Below, in pieces: positions 1-7,925 of a stretch of 64,000 bases of DNA. The position numbers and the translations under genes are program-made. A model generated the notes under the pieces. The model was not told where the DNA came from and made no database searches. It saw only the letters and a program-made list of their open reading frames with translations. Each line of letters opens with the position of its first letter. Positions within the stretch are counted from its first letter, which is position 1. Source of the stretch: Candidatus Nitrotoga sp. CP45 (lineage in GTDB: Bacteria > Pseudomonadota > Gammaproteobacteria > Burkholderiales > Gallionellaceae); assembly GCA_003402375.1 (NCBI GenBank), contig QFXJ01000045.1, positions 1-64,000 of the forward strand. The letters run 5' to 3'.

Positions 1-709
1 CGTGGAGCGCAACCACGCCATTACCGGCTTCCACAACGGCTGCACCGCTGCGCTCGTTGGCGGCACCGCCAATCCGGGGTTCAACGCGGCCTGTAATGCC
101 TTTGATTGATGATTGGGGAATACGGTTGTCAAGCGTGTTTACTATGCCTCCGACTGCGGCACCGCCGTACATCAGGGCTGCGGGGCCGCGTACCACTTCG
201 ATCCGGTCGACCAGTAGTGGATCGACGGCTGTAGCATGGTCAAAGCTCAAAGCCGAAACATCGAGCATGCCGATACCATTCTGCATAATCCGTACACGAT
301 CACCGTCAAGGCCGCGGATTACGGGACGGCTCGAGTTCGGGCCAAAGTAGGTGGAGCTTACCCCCGGGAGGTTGGAAAGCGTTTCACCTAATGTGCTTTC
401 TTGCCGAAACGATAATTCTTTTCCACTGAGCACCGAAACCGGGGATACAAGATCAAACAGGGCGCTTCCCAGCGGGTTGGCGGTTACTACAATCTGCGGC
501 AATAAAATTGCTTCAGTTGCTGATTGATCAGTAACCGGCTGTGCGGTAACGGGAAGGGTGATTTCAGCCGTGTGTGCGACAGAGGCTGTCGTAAATGCCA
601 GAAATAGTGAGGCCGGAAATAGTGAAGATAGTAAACCGGATTTTTTAGTCGCATCGGGAGTGCGCAGGTGTGCGTGTAGCGACCCGTCATATATGACGTG
701 CTTAAACAT
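1..709 (-). CDS. ZnuD-like TonB-dependent receptor, N-terminal part (cut by window edge)
   Basis: Partial outer-membrane TonB-dependent receptor; about 236 codons are visible and the gene continues past the left edge. The ATG at 709 has GGAG eight bases upstream. The protein starts with a long signal region ending near residue 48, then LPQIVVTANPLG and a plug domain with VIRGLDGDRVRIMQNG, SALSFDHA and DRIEVVRGPAALMYGG, a set typical of ZnuD/zinc-type receptors. It is the last gene visible in a leftward cluster of zinc genes, 48 bp after the DUF2946 gene, so zinc (free or ligand-bound) is the likely substrate. Substrate is inferred from the plug sequence and the neighbours; the barrel is not visible. 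Confidence 0.85.
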   Translation of the reverse strand, partial: MFKHVIYDGSLHAHLRTPDATKKSGLLSSLFPASLFLAFTTASVAHTAEITLPVTAQPVTDQSATEAILLPQIVVTANPLGSALFDLVSPVSVLSGKELSFRQESTLGETLSNLPGVSSTYFGPNSSRPVIRGLDGDRVRIMQNGIGMLDVSALSFDHATAVDPLLVDRIEVVRGPAALMYGGAAVGGIVNTLDNRIPQSSIKGITGRVEPRIGGAANERSGAAVVEAGNGVVALH

Positions 710-723
710 AACAATTCTCCAAA

Positions 724-751
724 ATATATTATATGACCCGTGTTAAACGGG
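724..751. promoter_or_regulatory. AT-rich palindrome and small hairpin before the receptor gene
   Basis: The 48-bp gap before the receptor start holds an odd palindrome ATATATTATAT (724-734) and a hairpin CCCGT-GTTAA-ACGGG (737-751). The AT core resembles the centre of enterobacterial Zur boxes, and TATAAT-like sequence is present, so this may be a second promoter/operator. No experimental or comparative support is visible. Confidence 0.3.
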
Positions 752-757
752 ACGGAC

Positions 758-1096
758 TTATGTAGTTTCTTGGAGAAGGGCAGGCGGGCCGCGCGCAATG
801 GCGGTAAGGGGGTGGCTGGAACGTAAGGTAAGGGCGACAAACCGAACCGTTCCGCCCGGAATGTCGGTAACCGTAAAAAAATGGGAAGCGCTGCCGAGTG
901 CGCCATCCAGTTGCGCGTAAGCCGCACAATACCCACATGTCGCTGAATGTGGTGTGTGCTTATCGTGCTGCTGGTCTTGTTTCGCAAGAGCGTGGTGCAG
1001 AGCATGTGCCGCTCCGCTTTGCTGGGCAAAAAGCAGCAACAGAGTAAGCAACAGCGGAATAAAAGCACGGGAAAATTGCATAACGGTGGCAATCAA
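758..1096 (-). CDS. DUF2946-like small His-rich exported protein
   Basis: Protein of 112 residues from a TTG at 1096 that overlaps the TGA of the upstream DUF3299 gene; an ATG at 1081 (five residues shorter) is the alternative start. An N-terminal hydrophobic segment is followed by a His-rich stretch and CGYCAAYAQL, which fits the DUF2946 family of small exported proteins often found near metal uptake genes. The Cys pair and about seven nearby histidines could bind a metal, but the family's function is not established. It sits between DUF3299 and the TonB-dependent receptor, so a role in zinc uptake or delivery is inferred from context only. Confidence 0.65.
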   Translation of the reverse strand: MIATVMQFSRAFIPLLLTLLLLFAQQSGAAHALHHALAKQDQQHDKHTPHSATCGYCAAYAQLDGALGSASHFFTVTDIPGGTVRFVALTLRSSHPLTAIARGPPALLQETT

Positions 1097-1776
1097 CGCG
1101 TGTTACTGAGATTATTCGGTGGTTTGTAAGGCTCAATTAGATCAGCCTTGACCTGATAACTGGCGAAACCCATCGAAGTATTGGAGGAAACTGTTTTCAA
1201 GGTGCCGCTGATGGAAATTGTCCCATATATCAACATTGCCTGCTTTAATGTCTTTTGTTGTTTTTTGGTCAAAGTTTTTGGAACTAAAACATGCAGAATC
1301 TGATTGCCAGGTGGGGGTGGTACATGGATACAGGCGCCAAAATAGGGTACCAAAAGAAATTCTTTGACACTGTCATAATTGACATCCAGTGGCACGACGA
1401 AACCTGGAATTTCAATGCGGGCACCGTTTAGATCGAACACAATAGGAGAGTCTTTCCAAGCTTCACGCACTCGTTCCAGGGCTTCTATGGCCCGGGGGTC
1501 GGAGTCTTTCAGCTTAGAGAGGTCTAACCCTTTGAGTGCTTTCATCGGATCCCAATCGGCGGGCATTAATTCGTCCCAGTTTAGTTTGCGGTAAGACCCT
1601 GCAGAATTGACCGTCGAAATTGATTTATTTGGCAGGCGGTCACCTACTTTGAACTCTTTTTTTTGTGTTTTGACATCGGCATTATTACTGGCAATAGATA
1701 AGCCAGTAAATCCAGACCAGAGCATAATTAACAAGGCTAATAATAGCCGCCATCTTTTTTTAAGGGTTGGCATCAA
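1093..1776 (-). CDS. DUF3299 family exported protein
   Basis: Protein of 227 residues with an N-terminal signal/anchor (LLLALLIMLWSGFTG) and the signature region EIPGFVVPLD ... LVPYFGACIHVPPPPGNQ at about residues 120-160, typical of DUF3299. The start ATG overlaps the TGA of the ABC permease gene, showing tight translational coupling. DUF3299 proteins commonly accompany a DUF2796 protein and a MacB/FtsX-type ABC pair, as in the Vibrio Zrg zinc system, so it is probably a periplasmic component of that transporter. Its biochemical role is unknown; the conserved Cys-His in GACIHVPPP is a candidate metal site. Confidence 0.75.
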   Translation of the reverse strand: MMPTLKKRWRLLLALLIMLWSGFTGLSIASNNADVKTQKKEFKVGDRLPNKSISTVNSAGSYRKLNWDELMPADWDPMKALKGLDLSKLKDSDPRAIEALERVREAWKDSPIVFDLNGARIEIPGFVVPLDVNYDSVKEFLLVPYFGACIHVPPPPGNQILHVLVPKTLTKKQQKTLKQAMLIYGTISISGTLKTVSSNTSMGFASYQVKADLIEPYKPPNNLSNTR

Positions 1777-3035
1777 ATTCTCGACATCAAACCGTCCATA
1801 AGCGACATTTTATAGGCACGATATCCTGGCAGCAACCCGGCCAACAAGCCCACGACCAAAACTCCAACCAAAAGTTTGAGCTCTGTGACAGAGACCAATG
1901 CAGGCTGCAGTGAGATGCCGTAGTTTGCCTGTACCCATGGTGCAAGCGTTAACGATGCTGCTGACAAAAGTATTATGCCCAATACAATCCCTCCCAGAGT
2001 CACCAGCAGGCTTTCACTAACCATAAGCAGAAAAATATCGCGCCGGCGGGCGCCAATTGCCCGCAGAACAGCCATCTCCCGTCGCCGTTCATTGAGGCTC
2101 GCCAGTAATACTGCCGCCAAGCCACTGAGGCCGACAAACACTACCATGCTGGTTACCGCCAGCAATGTTTTTTCTGCCACGCCTACCACCTGCCAAAGTT
2201 GCTCCAGGGCCACGCCCGGCATAACGGCGAGCAAAGGTTCGGCCTTGTACTCATTAATCTGCCGCTGCACTTTGAACACTGCGGCACGTGATTTCATACC
2301 CACCAATGCAGCGGTGACGTCTTTGGGGGTTAGATCAAACTTGCGGACGTGTTCACCTGGGATCGTAAACCCATGCATCGGTACACCGCCTACCCAGTTT
2401 AGATGGATAGCCGTGATGCCCTCCAAGGAAATGTGTAGGGTACGGTCTACCGGTGTCCCAGTCGGGGCAAGAATGCCGGAAACAATAAACGGCTTATCAT
2501 CGTGCGCCAGCAATCCGACTTCACCCATACCATGGCTGAGAATAATACGGTCACCAATGACATAGCCGAGTTGACTGGCAACTTCCATACCGAGTACTAC
2601 ATCAAAAACATCCCGAAACGGCTGACCTTTAACAAAGGACAATTGGCGGGAATCGCTGTAATGAAAATGTTCGAAATAGGCCGGTGTCGTTCCCATAACG
2701 GGGAATCCATGATGAGAATCCCCGAGCGATATAGGCACCGCCCAAGCGACCAAAGGATTTTCGGCAATGTCTTGAAAACTTTTCCAGGCGATGTTGCTGG
2801 TGGCCTCTCCGATCCTGAACACGGCATACAATATAAGTTGCACTGGACTGGTTCTGGCACCTACAACCAGGTCAGTGCCGGAAATTGATAGGCTAAACCC
2901 GCGGTGAGCCTCGTAGCGCAAGCGCTCAACGCCTAGCAGCATAGCTACGCTCAGGGCGATGGCCACCAGTGTGAGCCCCAAGGTTAAGCGACGATTCCAT
3001 GCACTGCGCAATGCTATGTGCAACAGATGGTTCAT
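1773..3035 (-). CDS. FtsX/MacB-type ABC transporter permease (Zrg-like)
   Basis: Protein of 420 residues: one N-terminal transmembrane helix (about 18-36), a MacB-type periplasmic domain, then a C-terminal FtsX domain with three helices (about 290-410) including the ERRREMAVLRAIGARR coupling region. This is the architecture of mechanotransmission ABC systems such as LolCDE and MacB rather than a classical importer. The start overlaps the end of the ATPase gene and its stop overlaps DUF3299. Together with ZrgA-like DUF2796 and DUF3299 it forms a Zrg-type module, known in Vibrio to support growth in low zinc. Transport of zinc itself is not proven for this family. Confidence 0.85.
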   Translation of the reverse strand: MNHLLHIALRSAWNRRLTLGLTLVAIALSVAMLLGVERLRYEAHRGFSLSISGTDLVVGARTSPVQLILYAVFRIGEATSNIAWKSFQDIAENPLVAWAVPISLGDSHHGFPVMGTTPAYFEHFHYSDSRQLSFVKGQPFRDVFDVVLGMEVASQLGYVIGDRIILSHGMGEVGLLAHDDKPFIVSGILAPTGTPVDRTLHISLEGITAIHLNWVGGVPMHGFTIPGEHVRKFDLTPKDVTAALVGMKSRAAVFKVQRQINEYKAEPLLAVMPGVALEQLWQVVGVAEKTLLAVTSMVVFVGLSGLAAVLLASLNERRREMAVLRAIGARRRDIFLLMVSESLLVTLGGIVLGIILLSAASLTLAPWVQANYGISLQPALVSVTELKLLVGVLVVGLLAGLLPGYRAYKMSLMDGLMSRI

Positions 3036-3739
3036 ATGACGTCCTCAATCAGCACGGCTTTGTTGATCGATGGCAGTGCTATCTCATAATGGAATTGCGC
3101 AGCCAATTGGCGGTTATGGCTTACGAAAATCAGCGCGGTATTTGCTTCGGCGCACTCTTGCAATAATAGATCGAGAAATGCAGATTGCCGGTCCGCGTCC
3201 AATGCAGAAGTCGGTTCATCGGCGATCACGATCTCGGGCTTTCCTATGAGCGCGCGGGCAGCCGCCACACGCTGTTGCTGGCCGACGCTAAGTTGGGTGA
3301 CGGGAATGTGCTCTGTGTTTTCCAGTTGCAGATGGGACAGCAGGCGCCGCGCTGTTTCTGACAGCGTACCGCCTCCAGCCAATGCCCGTTGCTGTCGGCG
3401 CGATGAAAAACGGCAGGGCAGGAGAACATTATCCATTACCGACAGATAAGGGATTAGGTTGAACTGCTGGAAAATAAAGCCGATATGGTCAGCGCGCAAT
3501 CTGTCGCATATCGCTGGACGCATGTGGGCGATATTTTTACCCAGAAGGTTGAGTGTGCCTTGTTGCACTGGTATAACCCCGCCAATAAGGCTCAACAAAG
3601 TGCTTTTTCCACTGCCGCTTGGGCCGTACAGGAATACCCGGGCTCCCGCCTCTACCCGCAATAGCTCTATGTCCAGGCAATCCACTGCTGCCCCCGGATA
3701 ACGGAAACGCAAATCCCGGATTTCAATTGCGAGCGCCAT
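3032..3739 (-). CDS. ABC transporter ATP-binding protein (Zrg-like)
   Basis: ATPase of 235 residues starting at the ATG at 3739, which overlaps the TAA of the upstream ZrgA-like gene (TAATG). A longer in-frame reading upstream lies inside that gene and has no ATPase features. Visible motifs are Walker A GPSGSGKS, signature LSVGQQQR and Walker B IVIADEPTSALD with the switch His in FVSHNR. Size and motifs match the LolD/MacB-type class of ATPases. It pairs with the permease immediately downstream (overlap of four bases), providing ATP-driven conformational change at the inner membrane. Confidence 0.9.
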   Translation of the reverse strand: MALAIEIRDLRFRYPGAAVDCLDIELLRVEAGARVFLYGPSGSGKSTLLSLIGGVIPVQQGTLNLLGKNIAHMRPAICDRLRADHIGFIFQQFNLIPYLSVMDNVLLPCRFSSRRQQRALAGGGTLSETARRLLSHLQLENTEHIPVTQLSVGQQQRVAAARALIGKPEIVIADEPTSALDADRQSAFLDLLLQECAEANTALIFVSHNRQLAAQFHYEIALPSINKAVLIEDVI

Positions 3740-4263
3740 TACCAGGCAATCCGCCGTTTGGATGGCGTCAGCATGGCAGCGGATTGACCGCGCGGAGTGG
3801 CAGCTTCCGTTTTTAATCGAAGCAAACCTGGAAAGTAAGTAAATAAATTGACTTCGAGATCGCGTAACTCGTTTGGTTTTGCGCAATAAAACACGAACTC
3901 GGCATCGAGGTCGGCATGTTCATGCCCCTCATGTTCATGTTCCTTATGTTTACCCGTTTGCAGTACCGGTGATTCCAGTGAGTATGTTTTTAAAGTGCAA
4001 CGCGCTGCCATCGTTGGCTGAAATAAACGTTCAGCTTGATGTAATTGATCCGCCATATGGCGAACTGCCGCTTTCTGTTTTTCCGTGCGCGGCTGATGCT
4101 CGAACCCCAATAGACTGTCGAGCGGGCTGGACAAATTGAGATGCAGCAAGCTGTCATCCAACGCGAGCTGCAAGGTGGCTACACCGTGCACGTGTGCTTC
4201 TGCTGCCATGATGGGAAACGGCGCAAGTAGAATCAGAAGCAAGAAAAATTTGCATTTGGTCAT
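3739..4263 (-). CDS. ZrgA-like DUF2796 zinc-binding periplasmic protein
   Basis: Protein of 174 residues. The ATG at 4263 is chosen because AGGAG lies eight bases upstream; a longer reading to 4293 lacks this. A cleaved signal peptide ends at AAEAHVHG, and residues 106-117 form a His/Glu cluster (KHKEHEHEGHEHA). DUF2796 includes ZrgA of Vibrio cholerae, a zinc-associated periplasmic protein. Two cysteines (about 89 and 127) could form a disulfide. It starts 23 bp after the DUF1826 gene and overlaps the ATPase start, so it is probably the metal-binding partner of the following ABC module. Confidence 0.8.
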   Translation of the reverse strand: MTKCKFFLLLILLAPFPIMAAEAHVHGVATLQLALDDSLLHLNLSSPLDSLLGFEHQPRTEKQKAAVRHMADQLHQAERLFQPTMAARCTLKTYSLESPVLQTGKHKEHEHEGHEHADLDAEFVFYCAKPNELRDLEVNLFTYFPGLLRLKTEAATPRGQSAAMLTPSKRRIAW

Positions 4264-4286
4264 AATCAATCTCCTTTCAACTAAAT

Positions 4287-4943
4287 TTACCAAAGTGCAT
4301 CCAAGGCCAGCAACACCCTAGGTGCTGTATTAGAGGGGACAATGGGTGAGCGATGAATAATGCCACTGCCCTCGTTGCCCTGCCAACGAGAACCCTTGAG
4401 CAAAACGATGGCATACGGTGTAGCACGATGAATGCCGGCCGGGTTCAGGATGACCCCGGAATTTTCGTCGGAAACGTCCGGGGGTGCTGGCCCCAGTTTG
4501 CTGCGATCCGCGCAGGCGTCCTCTAGCCATTCGGTAGCTGGGCCGCGATAGGTACACAACAAACGAATACCAACGTGGTCGACATGAAAGCGTGGACACA
4601 TGGCGCGGTTCACCACTTCCAGCCGCAACCCCACGGACGGGCAATCCAGCAAATCGGCAAATATTCCCACGAGCTGATTTAGGTCAGCTACGAAGGCCTC
4701 CTGCCCCGTATGTGCCGGTAGTAAGTGATGCGGAACAGTTGACCCCGCCTTCAAAACATGACGAAAACCGCTGCCCATTTGATGGGCTACAACGGCGAGA
4801 TAGGCATCGATAACTGGATCAGGATTTCGTTTGACTATCACAACCTGTGTTTCCGCTTCAAAAATGTCAATGAGCCGAAGCAGTTCGCTTGACGGCTCCA
4901 TTTCTGGCAATTGCAGTGATCGATACTGGATAGCGACACTCAT
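4287..4943 (-). CDS. DUF1826 domain protein
   Basis: Protein of 218 residues starting at the ATG at 4943, which overlaps the TAA of the CobW-type GTPase gene (TAATG); GGGAG lies about nine bases upstream. The sequence matches the DUF1826 family, including CPRFHVDHVGIRLLCTYRGP near residue 125 and a C-terminal IIHRSPIV segment. The His/Cys pattern RFHVDH with a later His suggests a possible metal-dependent, cupin or dioxygenase-like fold, which is speculation. DUF1826 genes are frequently next to COG0523 GTPases in zinc-responsive loci, and the translational coupling here supports a joint role. Confidence 0.75.
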   Translation of the reverse strand: MSVAIQYRSLQLPEMEPSSELLRLIDIFEAETQVVIVKRNPDPVIDAYLAVVAHQMGSGFRHVLKAGSTVPHHLLPAHTGQEAFVADLNQLVGIFADLLDCPSVGLRLEVVNRAMCPRFHVDHVGIRLLCTYRGPATEWLEDACADRSKLGPAPPDVSDENSGVILNPAGIHRATPYAIVLLKGSRWQGNEGSGIIHRSPIVPSNTAPRVLLALDALW

Positions 4944-6175
4944 TACGCTTCTCCCGGGAATTCCCGATCCATGCTGATATCCCAATGCGGGAACGGATCA
5001 GGCAAGCTATGCCACGTCTCTTTGCCCTGCTCCATTTCATAATCCGTCAGCAAGCAGGCATTTAGCGAATTACATATTCTGTGTTTATTCATGTCTATGC
5101 CGATAAACACCAATTCTTGGCGACGATCGCCGAAATCGGCGTTCCAGTTTGCTTTAATCTGGCCAAGACTTTCCTGATCGTCCGGCCATTGTGATTTGTC
5201 CACATCCGCCCACCATAAACCGGCATATCCATGGCGACAGGCACCACCGGCCTGTGACCAGCTAGCCGCAAAGTTGAAACGAGAGGCCAGCCAGAAATAA
5301 CCTTTCGAACGCAGTACGCCTGCCCATTCACTATGAATCAAATTCCAAAACCGTTCAGGATGAAATGGACGGGAAGCGCGATAAACAAAACTCTTGATAC
5401 CGTATTGCACACTTTCCGGTAGATGTTCTCCGCGCAATTCTTTCAACCAGCCGGGAGCCTGCTCGGCCTGTTCGAAATTAAATAGTCCGGTGTTCATAAT
5501 CATGTCCAGCGGTACGCAGCCAAACTCTGAAATTACAATTTTGGCGCGCGGATTAAGGCTAGCCAGAACATGGCGTAGCCAGTCGAGATAATCACTGCTG
5601 ACCAGGTCTGCCTTATTGATGACAATCACATCGCAGAATTCCACCTGATCAACCAGCAGGTCAACCACAGTGCGGTCATCTTCTTCTCCTAGGTTTTCAC
5701 CACGTTCAATTATGGAATCAGCGGATTGGTAATCACGGAAAAAATTTAAGGCATCCACTACCGTAACCATCGTATCCAACCGTGCCACATCGGATAGACT
5801 GCGGCCTTGCTCGTCAACGAAGGTAAACGTTTCTGCGATTGGCAGGGGCTCAGAAATCCCCGTCGATTCGATCAACAAGTAATCAAACCGGTCTTCTTTT
5901 GCTAGCCGGTTGATTTCCAGCAACAAGTCTTCGCGCAAAGTGCAACAAATACATCCATTGGTCATTTCGACCAATTTTTCCTCGGCACGTGATAATTCCG
6001 CACCACCTTGACGTACTAATTGGGCGTCAATGTTAATCTCCGACATATCATTGACAATCACGGCTACGCGTTTCCATTCACGGTTGTTTAGTACGTGATT
6101 AAGTAAGGTAGTTTTGCCGGCACCTAAAAATCCGGACAGAACAGTTACAGGAAGAATTTGCATGGATTTACCCAT
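4943..6175 (-). CDS. COG0523 (CobW/ZigA-type) metallochaperone GTPase
   Basis: GTPase of 410 residues from the ATG at 6175; an ATG at 6163 is an alternative. Walker A GFLGAGKT is at about 15-22, the COG0523 metal-binding motif CICC at 75-78, ESTG near 101 and NKAD for guanine specificity in the middle. A CobW C-terminal domain follows (about 285-395). COG0523 proteins deliver zinc or other metals to client enzymes under metal starvation. No His-rich linker is seen. The neighbours (ZIP transporter upstream, DUF1826 overlapping downstream, zur nearby) place it in the zinc-allocating branch; the client is not indicated. Confidence 0.9.
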   Translation of the reverse strand: MGKSMQILPVTVLSGFLGAGKTTLLNHVLNNREWKRVAVIVNDMSEINIDAQLVRQGGAELSRAEEKLVEMTNGCICCTLREDLLLEINRLAKEDRFDYLLIESTGISEPLPIAETFTFVDEQGRSLSDVARLDTMVTVVDALNFFRDYQSADSIIERGENLGEEDDRTVVDLLVDQVEFCDVIVINKADLVSSDYLDWLRHVLASLNPRAKIVISEFGCVPLDMIMNTGLFNFEQAEQAPGWLKELRGEHLPESVQYGIKSFVYRASRPFHPERFWNLIHSEWAGVLRSKGYFWLASRFNFAASWSQAGGACRHGYAGLWWADVDKSQWPDDQESLGQIKANWNADFGDRRQELVFIGIDMNKHRICNSLNACLLTDYEMEQGKETWHSLPDPFPHWDISMDREFPGEA

Positions 6176-6262
6176 AATATTTGTTGAACATCGGCAATAA
6201 AATTGCCGTTGGTATTTGTCCGAAAACAATCAATTTCAAGCAGCTCATTGATTCGTTTTCCA

Positions 6263-7024
6263 TCAATGCAGCAAATGAGCCAGTCTTGCTGTGCCTACAC
6301 CAAGCAACATCAGCATGAATTGAATTAACGTATCTTGTGGTTTGCATTTACGGTGAAGCTGGGGTATCAAGTCGGCAACTGAAATGTAAATGAAGCTGGC
6401 TGACGCCAGAATCAGCATGTAAGGGATTGCAACCTGTAGCCGATCTAGCGCCAGCCAACCGAGCACACCACCTAAAGTCATGGCGACTCCAGATAAAGCA
6501 TTCAACGCAAGTGCACGAAATTTTGGTACCCCCGCGCCAAGCATGATCATGAAATCCGATATTTCTTGCGGAATTTCATGCACCAATATGGCCAACGCTG
6601 TCGCCCAACCGAGCTTAGGGTCAGCAAGGAATGCAGCCGCAATCAGAATCCCATCCACGAAATTATGTAGGCTGTCACCTACGATAATCATTGCAACTTG
6701 GGGATGATTTGAAACGTGTCCATTTATTGCAGAATGGTCATGGCGCCACAATGCCACTTTTTCCAACAGAAAAAATCCAGCTAGGCCGCCTAATAATATC
6801 CACCCGGCCTGTTCCATATCCAGGCCGAGTTCTAATGCTTCCGGCAGCATATCGGTTAGGGAAAAAGTTAGCATGACTCCCACGGCATATGCCACCATTT
6901 TGTCGGCAAAGCGGGCTAGTATGGAAAGGGAAAGTGTCGCTGCCAGCAGAACTGAAACAACGCCACCAACCAATGTTGCCAAAATTATTGATAACAAAAT
7001 CATGAGTGTTTTATTAAGGTCCAA
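6263..7024 (-). CDS. ZIP family metal transporter
   Basis: Inner-membrane protein of 253 residues from a TTG at 7024; an ATG at 7003 would remove seven residues. About eight hydrophobic helices are visible. The ZIP binuclear metal site is present in two helices: GDSLHNFVDG (about 116-125) and LVHEIPQEISDF (about 147-158). ZIP proteins move zinc, and sometimes iron or manganese, into the cytoplasm. It is the first gene of the leftward operon and is preceded by a roughly 300-bp leader holding two palindromes next to zur, so zinc import under Zur control is likely. Confidence 0.9.
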   Translation of the reverse strand: MDLNKTLMILLSIILATLVGGVVSVLLAATLSLSILARFADKMVAYAVGVMLTFSLTDMLPEALELGLDMEQAGWILLGGLAGFFLLEKVALWRHDHSAINGHVSNHPQVAMIIVGDSLHNFVDGILIAAAFLADPKLGWATALAILVHEIPQEISDFMIMLGAGVPKFRALALNALSGVAMTLGGVLGWLALDRLQVAIPYMLILASASFIYISVADLIPQLHRKCKPQDTLIQFMLMLLGVGTARLAHLLH

Positions 7025-7243
7025 TGCATTGCAGTTAAATATTTGTTGGCCATGTATCCTGCGATCAGAAACAAGCTGCTTGTCATATTCAAAATGATTG
7101 TTATGACTTTATTTACAGCATGTAGATAACCAAAAAAGACGAACCGCCATTCATAATGGAATCAAACAAAAAATCAGCTTGAAAAAAAATGGATACGTCA
7201 TCCCAGCAAACAAACAAGCTTTAGGTCTATGCGGGTAACATTA

Positions 7244-7262
7244 AATGCAATAATGTTGCATT
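7244..7262. promoter_or_regulatory. Palindrome 1, candidate Zur operator
   Basis: AATGCAA-TAATG-TTGCATT is a perfect 7-bp inverted repeat with a 5-bp spacer. Its core ATGCAA-N5-TTGCAT is repeated 39 bp to the right. It lies about 220 bp upstream of the ZIP start and 67 bp past the zur stop. Dyad size and spacing fit a Fur/Zur-family site; binding is inferred. Confidence 0.5.
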
Positions 7263-7274
7263 GTAACTGCGACA

Positions 7275-7309
7275 GACCAAGTTATGCAACATAGTTGCAT
7301 AACTTGGTC
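7275..7309. promoter_or_regulatory. Palindrome 2, 15-bp arms, candidate Zur operator or terminator
   Basis: GACCAAGTTATGCAA and its exact reverse complement flank CATAG. The inner core ATGCAA-N5-TTGCAT matches palindrome 1. Long arms could also form a hairpin ending the zur transcript, but neither side has a strong T-run (only TCTTATT on the plus side). The shared core favours a protein-binding site; both roles are possible. Confidence 0.5.
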
Positions 7310-7328
7310 TTATTGAAGTGAAAAAGAA

Positions 7329-7748
7329 CTACCGGGAAATGGGACGGCCACAATCATCGCAGACGCCCTTGATATTGAGTTCAATTGACTCAACCGTAAA
7401 ATGCTTGGGTAAATTGGCCAGTTCTGGCTCTATTTCTGTTAGACAGCAAATCTTGCCACACTCTATACATTGAAAATGTGCATGCCGGTGAGTTGTATCA
7501 GGGTGTGTAGCCTGAAATCGGCACGCCCGGCCAGTACCAGCCACTTTGTGGGCCAGACCATGAATAACAAGCCAATCCAGCACCCGATAAACAGTGACTC
7601 GATCAAACTCACCCAGGCTTTTAAGCTTTTCGAGAACTTCCGGATGAGTAAGAGCGCTTCCTGCATTTAACAAAACACCAAGTACAGCACTCCTCACAGC
7701 CGTAGGACGCTCGCCAATTTCTTGTATCATTTGATCAGCTTTATTCAT
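7329..7748 (-). CDS. zur: Zur-type Fur family zinc repressor
   Basis: Protein of 139 residues with the Fur-family layout: winged helix in the first 80 residues (FDRVTVYRVLDWLV recognition region), then the dimerisation domain. The structural zinc site is CIEC (94-97) plus CDDC (130-133), and His 87, 89 and 91 (THRHAHF) supply regulatory-site ligands. Fur paralogues sense different metals; Zur is chosen because the downstream, same-strand operon encodes zinc uptake functions. It is separated from the ZIP gene by 304 bp containing two palindromes, so it probably has its own promoter. Confidence 0.85.
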   Translation of the reverse strand: MNKADQMIQEIGERPTAVRSAVLGVLLNAGSALTHPEVLEKLKSLGEFDRVTVYRVLDWLVIHGLAHKVAGTGRACRFQATHPDTTHRHAHFQCIECGKICCLTEIEPELANLPKHFTVESIELNIKGVCDDCGRPISR

Positions 7749-7925
7749 AATATTTAAATTAACGGCTTAATGGGTCACGTCAATTAGCTTAGCTGTGTCA
7801 TGACGAATCATGGATTTTCTCTTAATTTTTGTGTCAAATAATTTAGATGGGATCTTTCAATGAAAGATTATCATGGGAAGCATAGAGTTGATGTAATTAA
7901 TTACGTTCAACCCGTGAACTTGGAA

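Noticed and set aside
57-350. Plus-strand 97-codon frame at the left edge
   Set aside because: It lies antisense to the plug domain of the receptor, whose reading frame has strong family motifs.
7275-7309. Standard rho-independent terminator of zur
   Set aside because: Long perfect stem but no adjacent T-run on the minus strand; kept as an alternative, with the shared core favouring an operator.
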